A DNA stretch of 64,000 nt. Source: an uncultured Phycisphaerales bacterium. GTDB taxonomy: Bacteria; Planctomycetota; Phycisphaerae; Phycisphaerales; SM1A02. This document shows, piece by piece, positions 1 to 9,315 of the stretch. The position numbers were made by a program, and so were the translations under genes. How positions within the stretch are numbered: the first letter of the stretch is position 1; the number at the start of each line of letters is the position of its first letter. The stretch lies in assembly GCA_905480395.1 (NCBI GenBank), contig CAJQQE010000041.1, positions 41,337-105,336 of the forward strand, given 5' to 3'. A model generated the notes under the pieces. It worked only from the letters and a program-made list of their open reading frames with translations. It was not told where the DNA came from and searched no databases.

Positions 1-36
1 TTTGCATCCACTTGATGAAACACCGAGGAGATTCTC

Positions 37-1248
37 TTGCCCAGCGCCGCTCGAACGACCATCGATGCCATCGAAGTGTCGGGGAAAACCGTCTTGGTAC
101 GGGTCGATTTCAACGTGCCGATCTCCGACGGCGAGATTTCTGATGACAGCCGGATCCGGGCCGCAATACCCACCATTCAATCGATTCTTGATCGAGGTGG
201 GTCATGCGTGCTGATGAGTCATCTCGGGCGGCCTTCGGGAAACGGTTTTGAATCGGCCTTCTCGCTGGCACCCGCCGCGGTCCGGTTGTCGGAACTTCTA
301 GATCGACCGGTGAATCTGCCGAGTGATGATTGCCTCGACGATGCATCGAGGGCGGCGGTCGCTTCGATCGGCTCGGGCGAAGTCATCCTGCTGGAAAATC
401 TACGTTTTCACGCGGCCGAGAAAAAGGGTGACGTCGATTTTGCGGCCCGCCTTGCCATCTACGGAGACGTGTACTGCCAGGACGCCTTCGGGGCGGCGCA
501 CCGTGCCGACGCGTCGATGGTTGCGGTGCCTCAAGCCATGGAAGGGCGGCCTCGAACCGCCGGCCGATTGCTGGAGGCGGAGCTGAAGTATCTCAGCGGC
601 GCGATCGATTCGCCCGAGCGTCCGTTCGTCGCCGTCCTCGGAGGCGCGAAGATTTCCGACAAGCTGGCGACGATCCGGCACCTTGCGGGCCGAGTAGACA
701 CGCTCGTGGTCGGCGGTGCCATGGCCTTCACGCTCCTCCGGGCGATGGGGCATGACACCGGTCGGAGTCTCGTGGAAGCATCGATGATCGAGGAAGCCCG
801 CGCCATCATTGACGCCGTTGACGCGACGCCAACCACACTCCTCCTGCCGGTCGATTTCGTCTGCGCCGCGGCGCCGGCGGCTGGCGTTGAGACCACGGTT
901 TCCGGTCCGGATATCGAAAGTGGTCTGATGGGTTTGGATATCGGGCCGGCATCGATCAATTCATTCTCAGCCGCGGTGCGAGCGGCGCGAACGGTGGTCT
1001 GGAACGGGCCGATGGGATTGTTTGAGATTCCTCCGTTCGATCAAGGCACGCTGGCGATCACGAACGCGATGATCGAGGCCACGATCGCGGGCGCTACGTC
1101 GGTCGTCGGCGGTGGGGACACCGCGGCGGCGGTGAATGATCTCGGCCTCGGGGCCGGTTTTACGCATGTCTCGACCGGAGGAGGTGCGAGTTTGCGAATG
1201 CTGGAGGGTGGGCCGATGCCGGGCGTGGACACGCTTGATCTGGCGTGA
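37..1248 (+). CDS. pgk: Phosphoglycerate kinase
   Basis: Glycolytic/gluconeogenic cytosolic enzyme interconverting 1,3-bisphosphoglycerate + ADP and 3-phosphoglycerate + ATP. The 403-residue product has the usual family length. Visible signatures: the N-terminal substrate-binding stretch VLVRVDFNVPISDG (about residues 19-32), MSHLGRPSG near 60, GGAKISDKLATI near 205 and the C-terminal nucleotide-binding VVGGGDTAAAV near 360. The start is a TTG at 37, preceded by GAGGAG at 25-30, six bases away. No ATG in this frame fits the conserved N-terminus better. Bases 1-36 hold only this ribosome-binding site and no recognisable upstream gene. Confidence 0.97.
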   Translation: MPSAARTTIDAIEVSGKTVLVRVDFNVPISDGEISDDSRIRAAIPTIQSILDRGGSCVLMSHLGRPSGNGFESAFSLAPAAVRLSELLDRPVNLPSDDCLDDASRAAVASIGSGEVILLENLRFHAAEKKGDVDFAARLAIYGDVYCQDAFGAAHRADASMVAVPQAMEGRPRTAGRLLEAELKYLSGAIDSPERPFVAVLGGAKISDKLATIRHLAGRVDTLVVGGAMAFTLLRAMGHDTGRSLVEASMIEEARAIIDAVDATPTTLLLPVDFVCAAAPAAGVETTVSGPDIESGLMGLDIGPASINSFSAAVRAARTVVWNGPMGLFEIPPFDQGTLAITNAMIEATIAGATSVVGGGDTAAAVNDLGLGAGFTHVSTGGGASLRMLEGGPMPGVDTLDLA

Positions 1249-1394
1249 ATCACCCTCGAAGGCGTCGTTCCGCTGTGCGGCGTGGCTTTCGGGCCTCGCG
1301 GCGGGTAGGCTAGAGGGTCGATCACCGGCGTTCCGGGGCCGGATTCATGATCGTGTTCTCATTCTGAAAGCGTCCGATCAGGAGACGACCAAGC

Positions 1395-2417
1395 ATGTTC
1401 CATCAGATCTTCACCATTGCCGCGACCGCGGTGCTCGCATCTTCGACCCTTGCCGCCGAATTGAAAGTCGGAGACAAGGCGCCCGCCGTCGAAGTCAAGG
1501 AATGGATCCAAGGCGAAACCACGGTGGGGGCTGGAAAGCCATATGTGGTTGAGTTCTGGGCGACCTGGTGCGGCCCCTGCCGCCAGTCGATTCCCCACCT
1601 CAACGATCTCTACAAGAAATATAAGGGCAAAGGCCTGTCGATCATCGGTGTGTCTGATGAAGTCAAGGCCGTCGAGAAAGTCCGAAGTTTCGTCCGGGGC
1701 AAGGGCGACGGTATGAGCTATTCGGTGGCGATCGACGGAGGGGTCAAGCGAAACTTCTTTGATGCCGCCGGTCAGAAGGGAATTCCCTCGGCCTTCATCG
1801 TCGCCAACGACAACTCGATCGCATATATCGGCCATCCGATGGATCCGAAATTCGAGGAGGTTCTCGCCAAGGTTGTGGCGGGACGATATAGCCCAACGTT
1901 GATGAAGAAGGCGGCCCCGAAGCTCGCCGCGGCGGATCGGGCCGCCAAGGTTCGCAACTATGGCGACGCCTATCAGCACATGGATGATGTGATCGCACTC
2001 GACAACGGTGTCTTCGTGCAAGTCGCGCTCGACAAGTATCGCCTCATGGCATCTGAGCAGAATGATTCAGCCTCCGCGGACCTCTGGGCTGCTGAGATGA
2101 TCGACATGTACAGCGATGATCCAGGCGCGCTGGGGATGATCGCGGTCATGACCGCCGCCGATCCTGATGAAGAAGTTCGCAACATTGAAGCGGCTCGAGA
2201 GGCTGCGGACGCCATGTTGCAGAAAGCTGGGGCAAGAGACCCCGAAGCCCTCGCGGTATCGGCCAAAGTTGCATTCGCAGAAGGTGACGCCAACCGAGCG
2301 ATCCGGGAGCAGATGCAGGCGTGGATGACCGCGAATCCCGACTTGAAGCCCGAATTCAAGCGAAACCTTGATATCTACCGAGGCCAAGCCAAACGGCCCG
2401 GCGCTGCTCGGCGTTGA
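1395..2417 (+). CDS. TlpA/ResA-like thioredoxin-fold protein, exported
   Basis: Probable exported thiol-disulfide oxidoreductase. Residues 1-21 form a signal peptide ending ...STLAA. The thioredoxin-like domain covers about 22-160 with the redox motif WATWCGPC (C59, C62), followed by [20 protein letters not shown] as in TlpA/ResA proteins. The region after about residue 190 is an Ala/Asp/Glu-rich helical extension of roughly 150 residues that may contain TPR-like helices; this is longer than in simple TlpA proteins. AGGAGA at 1380-1385 supports the ATG. It stands alone between pgk (146-base gap) and a terminator at 2443-2474. Substrate unknown. Confidence 0.85.
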   Translation: MFHQIFTIAATAVLASSTLAAELKVGDKAPAVEVKEWIQGETTVGAGKPYVVEFWATWCGPCRQSIPHLNDLYKKYKGKGLSIIGVSDEVKAVEKVRSFVRGKGDGMSYSVAIDGGVKRNFFDAAGQKGIPSAFIVANDNSIAYIGHPMDPKFEEVLAKVVAGRYSPTLMKKAAPKLAAADRAAKVRNYGDAYQHMDDVIALDNGVFVQVALDKYRLMASEQNDSASADLWAAEMIDMYSDDPGALGMIAVMTAADPDEEVRNIEAAREAADAMLQKAGARDPEALAVSAKVAFAEGDANRAIREQMQAWMTANPDLKPEFKRNLDIYRGQAKRPGAARR

Positions 2418-2442
2418 TCTACGCTGGAAGCACGAAGTTAAT

Positions 2443-2474
2443 GGCCGGCTCCCTCCTCGGGGGTCGGCCGTTTT
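2443..2474 (+). terminator. Rho-independent terminator after the thioredoxin-like gene
   Basis: GGCCGGCTCCC (2443-2453) pairs with GGGGGTCGGCC (2459-2469) across a five-base loop, with two G-T pairs, and is followed by GTTTT. It lies 25 bases after the stop codon and before the rpe ribosome-binding site. Confidence 0.75.
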
Positions 2475-2502
2475 GATTCCGTCATACGAAGGTGATCACT
2501 TC

Positions 2503-3204
2503 ATGACCGATATCGCGACCGGTGTCTCTAATCTCCTCACGCGACCGGACGTCAGCACGCTGGTCAGTGCGTCGATTCTCTCCGCAGATTTTACGAAGCT
2601 TGCATTGGATTGCCACGCGGCGCTCGATGCAGGGGCCGACACACTCCATGTTGATGTGATGGACGGGCACTTCGCGCCAAACCTGTCGATGGGACCTGCG
2701 GTGTGCGCTGCGGTTCGACGAGGGGCGCCTGCGGCCTTCCTCGATGTTCATCTCATGCTGACTGATCCGGCATCGTTTCTCGAGCCGTTCGCGAAGGCGG
2801 GCGCCGATCACTGCACCGGGCACATCGAAGTGCTGGAAGATCCCACGGCCTTTCGAGATCGCTGTCATCGCCTCGGTATGTCCGCGGGGATCGCGATCAA
2901 TCCTGAAACGCCGTTGGAAGCACTCGATGGCGTCGCGGAGTGCTTCGATCTGGTGCTCGTCATGAGCGTTCATCCAGGTTTCAGCGGCCAGTCATTCATC
3001 GACTCGGTGTTAGAAAAAACCAGAGCCCTCTCCGCTCGGCTCGGGCCGACGCAACGTCTTGAAATGGACGGAGGGGTCGCGCCGGCGAACGCCCCGGCGG
3101 TTCGAGAGGCCGGATGTGACGTGCTGGTCGCGGCGACGGCGATCTTCGGCGGTGACGACTATGCGGGTTCCATCGAGGCGCTCCGCAACGGTGGTGGCAG
3201 CTGA
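2503..3204 (+). CDS. rpe: Ribulose-phosphate 3-epimerase
   Basis: Interconverts ribulose 5-phosphate and xylulose 5-phosphate (pentose phosphate/Calvin pathways), a metal-dependent TIM barrel in the cytosol. The 233-residue product shows VSASILSADFTKL, the metal/catalytic HVDVMDGHFAPNLSMGP, HLMLTDP, MSVHPGFSGQSFI and EMDGGV in the right order. The frame is open from 2368, but the ATG at 2503 is chosen because GAAGGTGA (2488-2495) sits seven bases upstream and the upstream part overlaps a terminator. Its stop overlaps the next gene's ATG (TGATG at 3202-3206), so the two are translationally coupled. Confidence 0.95.
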   Translation: MTDIATGVSNLLTRPDVSTLVSASILSADFTKLALDCHAALDAGADTLHVDVMDGHFAPNLSMGPAVCAAVRRGAPAAFLDVHLMLTDPASFLEPFAKAGADHCTGHIEVLEDPTAFRDRCHRLGMSAGIAINPETPLEALDGVAECFDLVLVMSVHPGFSGQSFIDSVLEKTRALSARLGPTQRLEMDGGVAPANAPAVREAGCDVLVAATAIFGGDDYAGSIEALRNGGGS

Positions 3205-3848
3205 TGTTCGGGAGTCGTCGAACCAGGGTTCTCTGGCTCATTCGTTGCGGCGAGAATGAGTGGGATGCGGAAGATCGACTTCGAGGCGATGAGGATCTGC
3301 CTTTGACCCTGGCCGGTGAAGCGGCGACCCGGGAGGCGGTCGAGCGGGCATCTTCGTATCCGTTCCCCAGACCTCGGGTCATCCATCACCCCCTCGATCA
3401 GTCTGCGGTCTCGACGGCCCAGCTTGCCGCCACGGCGTTGGGAAGCCGCCGGCAGGGCAACGACGAGTTGGCAGATCCGGCCCTTGGCGTGCTGGCGGGC
3501 ATCACGCTGGAAGAACTCCGCGATCGATTCGAACGACGAGCTCGGCAGTGGGAAGAAGACCCGTCGGCCTTGATGCCACCAGATGGCGAGCCTTTTCTGG
3601 ACGCTCGAGTTCGACTCATCGAAGCGGGGCGGGAGATTCTCCATCGCAATCGAACCGAGGCCGTGGGAATTGTGGTCCACGATCTCGCGGGAGGTTTCCT
3701 GCGGACCGCTTTGGCGGGGCTCCCGGAAGGAAATCCGCGGCGTTGGATGGAAGGTCGAGCTCGGGTTGAGACCTGGGCGATTCCCGCCGATGTCACGGAC
3801 CGGCTTGATGGCGTGCTGGACGCGATCGCTCAAGCCGAGGGAAACTGA
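3204..3848 (+). CDS. Histidine-phosphatase-superfamily protein with altered active site
   Basis: The 214-residue product aligns by eye with the phosphoglycerate-mutase-like (histidine phosphatase) fold: LWLIRCGENEW at 10-20 replaces the usual LxLVRHGETxW, DEDLPLTLAGEAA follows, HHPLDQSAVSTAQLAA replaces SPLxRAxQTA, and IVVHDLAGGFLRTAL replaces the SHGGxIRxLL block. The catalytic RHG is RCG (C15), the second-motif Arg is Gln, and the partner SHG is VHD, so the second His remains but the phospho-accepting His does not. It is probably not a classical phosphatase. It is coupled to rpe (TGATG overlap), suggesting a role linked to sugar phosphates, which is inference only. Confidence 0.75.
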   Translation: MFGSRRTRVLWLIRCGENEWDAEDRLRGDEDLPLTLAGEAATREAVERASSYPFPRPRVIHHPLDQSAVSTAQLAATALGSRRQGNDELADPALGVLAGITLEELRDRFERRARQWEEDPSALMPPDGEPFLDARVRLIEAGREILHRNRTEAVGIVVHDLAGGFLRTALAGLPEGNPRRWMEGRARVETWAIPADVTDRLDGVLDAIAQAEGN

Positions 3849-3949
3849 GCGAAATCTTCCGAATGCGATCGGTGGTTGGTATCCTCACCGGCATCGGTTG
3901 ATCCCCGGCGTGGGGATTCCATCGACACTCGATTCCGCGATTTCGAGAG

Positions 3950-4789
3950 ATGACCGTGGCGAAACAGACGTGGGAACAGGCCGATATCGCTGCCAAGAAG
4001 GCGGTGCCAGAAGGGCTCTGGGTCCAATGCCGGAAGTGCGGCGCGACGATCTTCGGGAAGACGCTTGAAGCGAGCCTCGAAGTTTGCCCGAAGTGTGATC
4101 ATCATCACCGGGTATCCGCGCGGGTTCGTATTCGGCAGATTGTCGATCCGGAGAGTTTTGAACCGTTCAACGCAGACCTCACGGCGTCGGATCCGCTCAA
4201 CTTTGTTGACGTCAAGACGTATCGAAGCCGGATCGAGGCGGCCCGAAAGAAGAGCGGGGAGAACGACGGGTGCCTGACGGGTGTCGGGTTCGTCAAAGGG
4301 CGAAAAGTCGTGCTGGCCGCGATGGACTTCGCGTTTCTCGGCGGCTCGATGGGATCCGTGGTCGGCGAGAAGCTCGCCCGAGCGGCCGAGTACGCCATCG
4401 ACCACGATCTGCCCCTGGTGATTTTCTCCTGCTCCGGCGGCGCCAGAATGCAAGAGTCGGGGTATTCGCTCATGCAGATGGCGAAGACTTCTGCAGTCCT
4501 TGCTCGATTCGACGAAGCGGGCGGACTGTTCATCTCCGTGCTTGCGGATCCGACGACCGGCGGCGTCACGGCGAGTTTCGCGATGCTGGGTGACGTGATC
4601 CTCGCGGAGCCCAGAGCACTGATCGGTTTCGCTGGTCCACGGGTGATTCGAAACACCATCCGCCAAGACCTTCCGCCGGGATTCCAGACGTCCGAATTCG
4701 TAAAAAACTCCGGATTCGTCGATCGAATCGTTCATCGTCGCGACCTCAGAAGTGAGATCGGCCGCATCATCGACTACGCAGGCAAGTGA
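3950..4789 (+). CDS. accD: Acetyl-CoA carboxylase carboxyltransferase subunit beta
   Basis: Beta subunit of the carboxyltransferase that moves CO2 from carboxybiotin to acetyl-CoA, the first committed step of fatty-acid synthesis. The 279 residues include the N-terminal zinc ribbon (C27-x2-C30 ... C46-x2-C49), LGGSMGSVVGEKLARA, the oxyanion-region FSCSGGARMQESGYSLMQMAKTSAVL and TTGGVTASFAMLGD, as in AccD. Slightly shorter than E. coli AccD. Start: ATG at 3950; a GTG two codons later (3956) is an equal alternative. The gap of 101 bases from the preceding gene suggests its own promoter. lnt follows after four bases. Confidence 0.96.
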   Translation: MTVAKQTWEQADIAAKKAVPEGLWVQCRKCGATIFGKTLEASLEVCPKCDHHHRVSARVRIRQIVDPESFEPFNADLTASDPLNFVDVKTYRSRIEAARKKSGENDGCLTGVGFVKGRKVVLAAMDFAFLGGSMGSVVGEKLARAAEYAIDHDLPLVIFSCSGGARMQESGYSLMQMAKTSAVLARFDEAGGLFISVLADPTTGGVTASFAMLGDVILAEPRALIGFAGPRVIRNTIRQDLPPGFQTSEFVKNSGFVDRIVHRRDLRSEIGRIIDYAGK

Positions 4790-4793
4790 CCGA

Positions 4794-6563
4794 ATGACCG
4801 CAGAGACCCAGCCCCGGTTCGCCGGATGGAAAGTCGCGGCACTCACCGGCCTGCATGCCATTTGCTGGGCGGGTGCTTTTCCGCCGTTTGGGCTTTGGCC
4901 GCTGGCGATGATCTCGCTGGCACCGCTGGCCGTCGCAGCCATCAGCGCGGCGCGACGACGGACCCTCGTTCTTTGGACGTTTTTAAGCTCGACGATCGGC
5001 TGGGCGGTTTTGAATCTGTGGGTCGGCGAGATCAGTGGGGCCGGGCTGCCGGCCATGGCGATGTATCTGGCGGTTTGGACGGTTCTCGCGGCGCTCTGTA
5101 TTCGTCGGCTGGCACGTCGGCAACAATTCGGGGGCCTTCCGCTGGCATTGACGCTTCCGATCGCATGGATCGGAGTCGAGTTCATCCGGGGCTTCATTTT
5201 CTTCGATGGGTATCCCTGGTACCTGCTCGGTCAACCGTTGATCGGCTGGCTTCCGCTCGCCCAGGTGGCCGACCTCGGAGGGATGGAATTGGTGGGCGTG
5301 CTGCCCGCGGCAATCGCAGGGGTGCTCGCGGACGCTTGGTTAAGACGAGGGCCTACTTCGCGAAGATGGTTCGCAGTGGTTTGCACGGTCTTCTTGGCGG
5401 GCCTGGTGGTGACCTACGGTTTTCTTCGGGTGCGACCGATGGGCGCGGGGATGCGTGGCCCGTCGATCATGGCGCTGCAAACGAATATTCCCCAGTCCAA
5501 CAAAGTTCGTTGGACCATCGAAGAGCAACAACGCGACTTCATCTCCTTCCGGGATGCGACCTATGCCGCGGTGCGGTCGGCGGTTGGCGATGATCAGGCG
5601 GTTGATTTGGTGATCTGGCCCGAGACCATGTTGCCTGGTCCGGGATTCGATGCTGGATCGATGGCAGCGCTGGAGGCGGGCGGATACTGGCCGGGAAGGC
5701 GATTCGCGGTCGCGGCATTGGATCTCACTGATGCGATCGGCACGCCGATGCTCTTTGGGACCTCGACCATCGTCGGGCTCCGAGAAGCGGATGGAGAACT
5801 CGTCTGGGATCAGCGGTACAACAGCATGGTGCTTTTAGAACCGGTGGTTTCCAAAGATGCCGGGGATGAGCTTCCGGCTTCCCCGCCGCTTCGCTACGAC
5901 AAAGTGTTCCTCACACCGTTTGGTGAGACCATGCCCTACATCTCGGCTTGGCCGTGGCTGCAGACGCAGATGCTGGCCTTCGGGGCTCGCGGGATGACCT
6001 TTGATCTCGATGCTGGGACACAGATGGTTCGATTTCCAGTCGAGTGGGTCGACCAGAACGGCGAGGATCAGTCCACATTCTTCGGCACGCCGATCTGCTT
6101 CGAAGACACCGTGCCGTTGTTGTGCCGGGATCTGGTCTGGTCAGACGGTCGGAAGGTCGCGGGCTTCTTGGTCAACGCCAGTAACGACGGCTGGTTCGGC
6201 GACTCGGACGGGATTCGGCGGATGCACCTGCTGGCCGCCCGGTTCCGGGCGATCGAGAATCGAGTGCCGATGATTCGGGCGGTCAATACGGGAATCTCGT
6301 GTGAGATTGACAGTTCCGGCCGGGTCTTGAATCCACTCTTACCTCGGCAAACCGAAATATTCGGACCCCGGGTCATCCACCTTGATGATCGTTGGACGCT
6401 CTTTTCGGTGATCGGCCAATGGCCGGGGCGGAGTATCCTTGCGATCCTTGTGGTGATGCTCGCGTTCGCGGGGGTGATTGGCGGAAGTTCGTCGGTTGAA
6501 CCGATGAGAATGGCTACGGTGGAGTCGTCCAATCAGGACCGCCGGGAGGGTGAAAAGACATGA
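4794..6563 (+). CDS. lnt: Apolipoprotein N-acyltransferase
   Basis: Inner-membrane enzyme that N-acylates the lipid-modified cysteine of lipoproteins. 589 residues: an N-terminal multi-helix membrane part (about residues 15-215) and a periplasmic nitrilase-like domain with the expected triad, E277 in WPETMLPGPG, K370 in KVFLTPFGE and C435 in TPICFED, then FLVNASNDGWFGD and RAVNTGISCEID, ending with one more membrane helix. The ATG at 4794, four bases after accD, is preferred to the upstream in-frame start at 4752, which lies inside accD. Its stop overlaps the next ATG (ATGA), and that gene itself encodes a lipoprotein. Confidence 0.95.
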   Translation: MTAETQPRFAGWKVAALTGLHAICWAGAFPPFGLWPLAMISLAPLAVAAISAARRRTLVLWTFLSSTIGWAVLNLWVGEISGAGLPAMAMYLAVWTVLAALCIRRLARRQQFGGLPLALTLPIAWIGVEFIRGFIFFDGYPWYLLGQPLIGWLPLAQVADLGGMELVGVLPAAIAGVLADAWLRRGPTSRRWFAVVCTVFLAGLVVTYGFLRVRPMGAGMRGPSIMALQTNIPQSNKVRWTIEEQQRDFISFRDATYAAVRSAVGDDQAVDLVIWPETMLPGPGFDAGSMAALEAGGYWPGRRFAVAALDLTDAIGTPMLFGTSTIVGLREADGELVWDQRYNSMVLLEPVVSKDAGDELPASPPLRYDKVFLTPFGETMPYISAWPWLQTQMLAFGARGMTFDLDAGTQMVRFPVEWVDQNGEDQSTFFGTPICFEDTVPLLCRDLVWSDGRKVAGFLVNASNDGWFGDSDGIRRMHLLAARFRAIENRVPMIRAVNTGISCEIDSSGRVLNPLLPRQTEIFGPRVIHLDDRWTLFSVIGQWPGRSILAILVVMLAFAGVIGGSSSVEPMRMATVESSNQDRREGEKT

Positions 6564-7780
6564 GAATCCAAGAGTCACTGTTGCTGTTGTCCGCTGGTCT
6601 GACCGGACTCCTCCTTTCCGCGTGCATCGAACCGAATGAGTCGAAGCCGTGGAGTACTCGAGACCAAAGTCTGACGACCCTCGAAGATGACCAACCCCAA
6701 CGGGTAGTGGTGATCGAAGCATCCTCGGAAATGGCTGAGACAGGAACGCGCTCGCCAGACTTTGATGTGACCGAGTTGGTTGAAGTGGTCGAAGTCGCGA
6801 GGCCGGCTCGGCCCAAGCCTGCTGGTCCCGTTGTTTTAACCGGAACGACGCCGGCGGCTCGCGCGACTTCTTGGTTGTTGCAGGCGGTCACCTTTCCGGA
6901 GGCGGTCATTCGGGCGAACGCGTTCGAGGCACTGGAGGGAAATCCCGAGGCGCTCTACGAGGTCGCACCGCTTGGATTCATCGACGAGAACCGCGGGGTG
7001 CGATTCATCGCCACGATGTCCGTGGGCGACGCGGGGCTCGAAGGGCTCGCGGCCTTGATCGAACCATTGGTGATGGATCCATCGGATTCAGTTCGGGCCT
7101 CTGCGATCTACACCCTCGACGCCCTTGGCCAGTCGGTTGATCCGAGCCCGCTCGGCGGCATGGTCTTTAGCAACAGTCCGGAGATCCGAGGAAACGCCTA
7201 TCTGGTCTTGGGTTTGATGGGAAACTCCAGTGCCATCCCGGTGATCAAGTCGAATCTCGGCAAGGGAATGCGCCTTGAGAATGCGATGCGGGTCAGATTG
7301 ACCGAACTCCAGGCGGCCGAAGCCTTGGTACGGCTTGGCGATGAAGATAGCATTGAGCCCATTCGCGCTGCATTGTTTACGCCCGTGGAACAGGGGGAGC
7401 TCACCGTGCTGGCCTGCGACATGCTTGGGCGGCTCGGTGACGAACAGGCCAGATCAATGCTATTCCGCCTGATCGTGGCCAGTGGCAATCAGGCCCGCCC
7501 GCCGGAGATCCAGATGGCGGCCGCGGCGGCCTTGTTCCGGCTTGGGCCGCCACTTCCCGAGCAACTCTCCACCGTGGTTCTTTCCCAGATCAAGGCCAGA
7601 GATCCTCGTCGCCGTTTGCAGGCCGCGGCGATCCTCGGCATCGTCCCGGGGCCAGAGGCATTGGCCGCCCTCGAAAGTCTTTTGGTAGACATCGAACCCA
7701 TGGTAAGAACGGCCGCCGCAGGCTCCATATTGAGCCGTCGCGACAGTTGGGGGTCGGCCACGGCAATCGCTCCAGATTGA
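6560..7780 (+). CDS. HEAT-repeat lipoprotein
   Basis: A 406-residue probable outer- or inner-membrane lipoprotein: hydrophobic signal LLLLSAGLTGLLLSAC with the lipidated Cys at 22. A low-complexity linker is followed, from about residue 105 to the end, by repeated helical units of roughly 30 residues typical of HEAT/PBS-lyase-type repeats (for example SVGDAGLEGLAALIEPLVMDPSDSVRASAIYTLDAL and EQGELTVLACDMLGRLGDEQARSMLFRLI). Such repeats usually bind proteins. Overlaps lnt by four bases, so both probably belong to one accD-lnt transcript. No catalytic motif; the partner is unknown. Confidence 0.8.
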   Translation: MRIQESLLLLSAGLTGLLLSACIEPNESKPWSTRDQSLTTLEDDQPQRVVVIEASSEMAETGTRSPDFDVTELVEVVEVARPARPKPAGPVVLTGTTPAARATSWLLQAVTFPEAVIRANAFEALEGNPEALYEVAPLGFIDENRGVRFIATMSVGDAGLEGLAALIEPLVMDPSDSVRASAIYTLDALGQSVDPSPLGGMVFSNSPEIRGNAYLVLGLMGNSSAIPVIKSNLGKGMRLENAMRVRLTELQAAEALVRLGDEDSIEPIRAALFTPVEQGELTVLACDMLGRLGDEQARSMLFRLIVASGNQARPPEIQMAAAAALFRLGPPLPEQLSTVVLSQIKARDPRRRLQAAAILGIVPGPEALAALESLLVDIEPMVRTAAAGSILSRRDSWGSATAIAPD

Positions 7781-8075
7781 CACTGGGGGCCGGTAGAGGT
7801 ACAAGAAACGGCTTCAAGAGGTGCTTCGACCGGAGGATTCCGCTCGATGCACCATGCAACTGCTCGGTCGACGATGTGTGTCGGCCTCCTTGATTTGATT
7901 TCGGCGGTTTGCCGATTCGACCACCGTGTGACTCTTCGCTCCGGCGAAGCGGAACAGATCCGATCTCCAGCCCCAACCGTTCTTCGGTTTCGGGCGACGG
8001 AAAAACTGTTCCGCTACAGGCTTCGAAGGATTCGAGCCGCTCGCCAGTCCGTTCGCTCAGAAAGGAACTCCGCCC

Positions 8076-8969
8076 GTGCATCTCCTGACCAAGCTCTTCA
8101 TCGTTTTAGTCTCCCTCCTCGCGGTGATGATTACGCCGTTGGTAGCGGTGAACGCGATGAACGAAGAGTCGTTCAAGACCAAGTGGATGGCTGCCAACCA
8201 AGGCAAGAACGCCGCCCTTGAAAACCTCGGCTTCGAGCAGCGGGTCCGGATGGCAGAAGCCTCCGCCGCCGCAGTCCAGACCAAAGAACTGGAACTTCGA
8301 ATTGCCGAGCTCCAGAAGAATGGCGACGGCAAAGTCGCGGAAGTCACTCGTCTCCAAGGTGAACTCGCCATGGCCCGAAGTGGCCAAGAAGAAATCAATG
8401 CCAGGATCGGCATGATGGCCGAGACCCAGCAGGCGCAGCAGAAGCTTGGTGAAACACTGGTCGTGGAGCTTCGATCGCTTCGAACTCGTGCCGTCGATGC
8501 GGAACGACAGTCGGTTGATCTTGAAGAGGAACTCGGAATTATCCGTTCCAACCTTGAGGTCGCAGAAGCTGCCCGCCGGGCGCTTCAGGAAGAAGTCCAG
8601 CAGCTCAATGATGAGCGTGACCAAGCGGTCGGCAAGATCGCGCGATACGTCGCCTACATCGGCGAGCTTCCCTCGGCCCGGGCTGGTGCTCAGGCTGGAA
8701 CGCTTCCCGCGGATCGCAACCTTTCCGCAACGATTATCAACGTTCGACGTTCAGAAGGATCCGTCCTCGCCGAGATCAACGCGGGCAGCCGTGATGGCGT
8801 TCAGGAAGGCTGGGTCCTCACTCTTGCCGACGGAAGTCGATTCGTCGGCAACCTCAGGATCATCGAAGTTGATGTGAACCGGGCCACCGGCGTCGTCGAA
8901 CTCGAGGATGCCAATAACCGCGGTGCGGTCCGATCCGGCCAGCGGGCGATCGCTCGCAAGGGTCAGTGA
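8076..8969 (+). CDS. Membrane-anchored coiled-coil protein with MreC-like C-terminal domain
   Basis: 297 residues in three parts: one N-terminal membrane segment (about 4-26, LTKLFIVLVSLLAVMITPLV), a long Glu/Gln/Arg-rich coiled coil (about 45-185), and a beta-rich tail (about 208-297) containing INVRRSEGSVLAEINAGSRDGVQEGWVLTL and FVGNLRIIEVD. The 'GSRDGVxxGxxV' pattern is like the beta domain of MreC. The start is GTG at 8076 with AAGGAA just upstream (8060-8065). It precedes a 70-residue membrane protein and mreB, so a role in cell shape or envelope assembly is plausible but inferred. The preceding 295 bases (7781-8075) hold no convincing gene. Confidence 0.75.
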   Translation: MHLLTKLFIVLVSLLAVMITPLVAVNAMNEESFKTKWMAANQGKNAALENLGFEQRVRMAEASAAAVQTKELELRIAELQKNGDGKVAEVTRLQGELAMARSGQEEINARIGMMAETQQAQQKLGETLVVELRSLRTRAVDAERQSVDLEEELGIIRSNLEVAEAARRALQEEVQQLNDERDQAVGKIARYVAYIGELPSARAGAQAGTLPADRNLSATIINVRRSEGSVLAEINAGSRDGVQEGWVLTLADGSRFVGNLRIIEVDVNRATGVVELEDANNRGAVRSGQRAIARKGQ

Positions 8970-9042
8970 GCCAAAAGGCTCGTTCTCGAATCGATCGCGT
9001 TCTTCAATCGGCAATTGCCGCTCGTTTCGCAAGGAATCACCC

Positions 9043-9255
9043 ATGAGCTCCATGACCGCACCTATTCGACGTTCCGGAGGCGATTTGGACGTCTACACTG
9101 GCCTGCTTTTCGCGGCCTTTCTCGTCCTCACCGCCGGGCTGGTCTCGGTGGCGATGGCCAATACGAGCCAAGTCGAGGCATCGACCGACCGGACTGCTTC
9201 GGTGCAGTTTGAGAACGTCTTCCTTGGCCTCCCGGGCTTCGACGTCGTGAAATGA
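9043..9255 (+). CDS. Small single-pass membrane protein
   Basis: A 70-residue product with one hydrophobic helix, YTGLLFAAFLVLTAGLVSVAMA (about residues 18-39), a short N-terminal tail and a C-terminal part ending FLGLPGFDVVK. The ATG at 9043 has AAGGAA at 9031-9036, six bases away; the longer frame from 8908 overlaps the previous gene and lacks a ribosome-binding site. It sits 73 bases after the coiled-coil gene and is followed by a strong hairpin (9316-9347) before mreB. No family recognised; its position suggests it may act with its upstream neighbour. Confidence 0.65.
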   Translation: MSSMTAPIRRSGGDLDVYTGLLFAAFLVLTAGLVSVAMANTSQVEASTDRTASVQFENVFLGLPGFDVVK

Positions 9256-9315
9256 CCCCAAGATCGGGCAGGCTGGAGTTCGAACTCCACAGTGCTCGGC
9301 CTGACGATGCATTCG

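Noticed and set aside
7847..8221. 124-residue plus-strand ORF upstream of the coiled-coil gene
   Set aside because: It overlaps the well-supported coiled-coil gene in another frame, has no ribosome-binding site and no recognisable domain.
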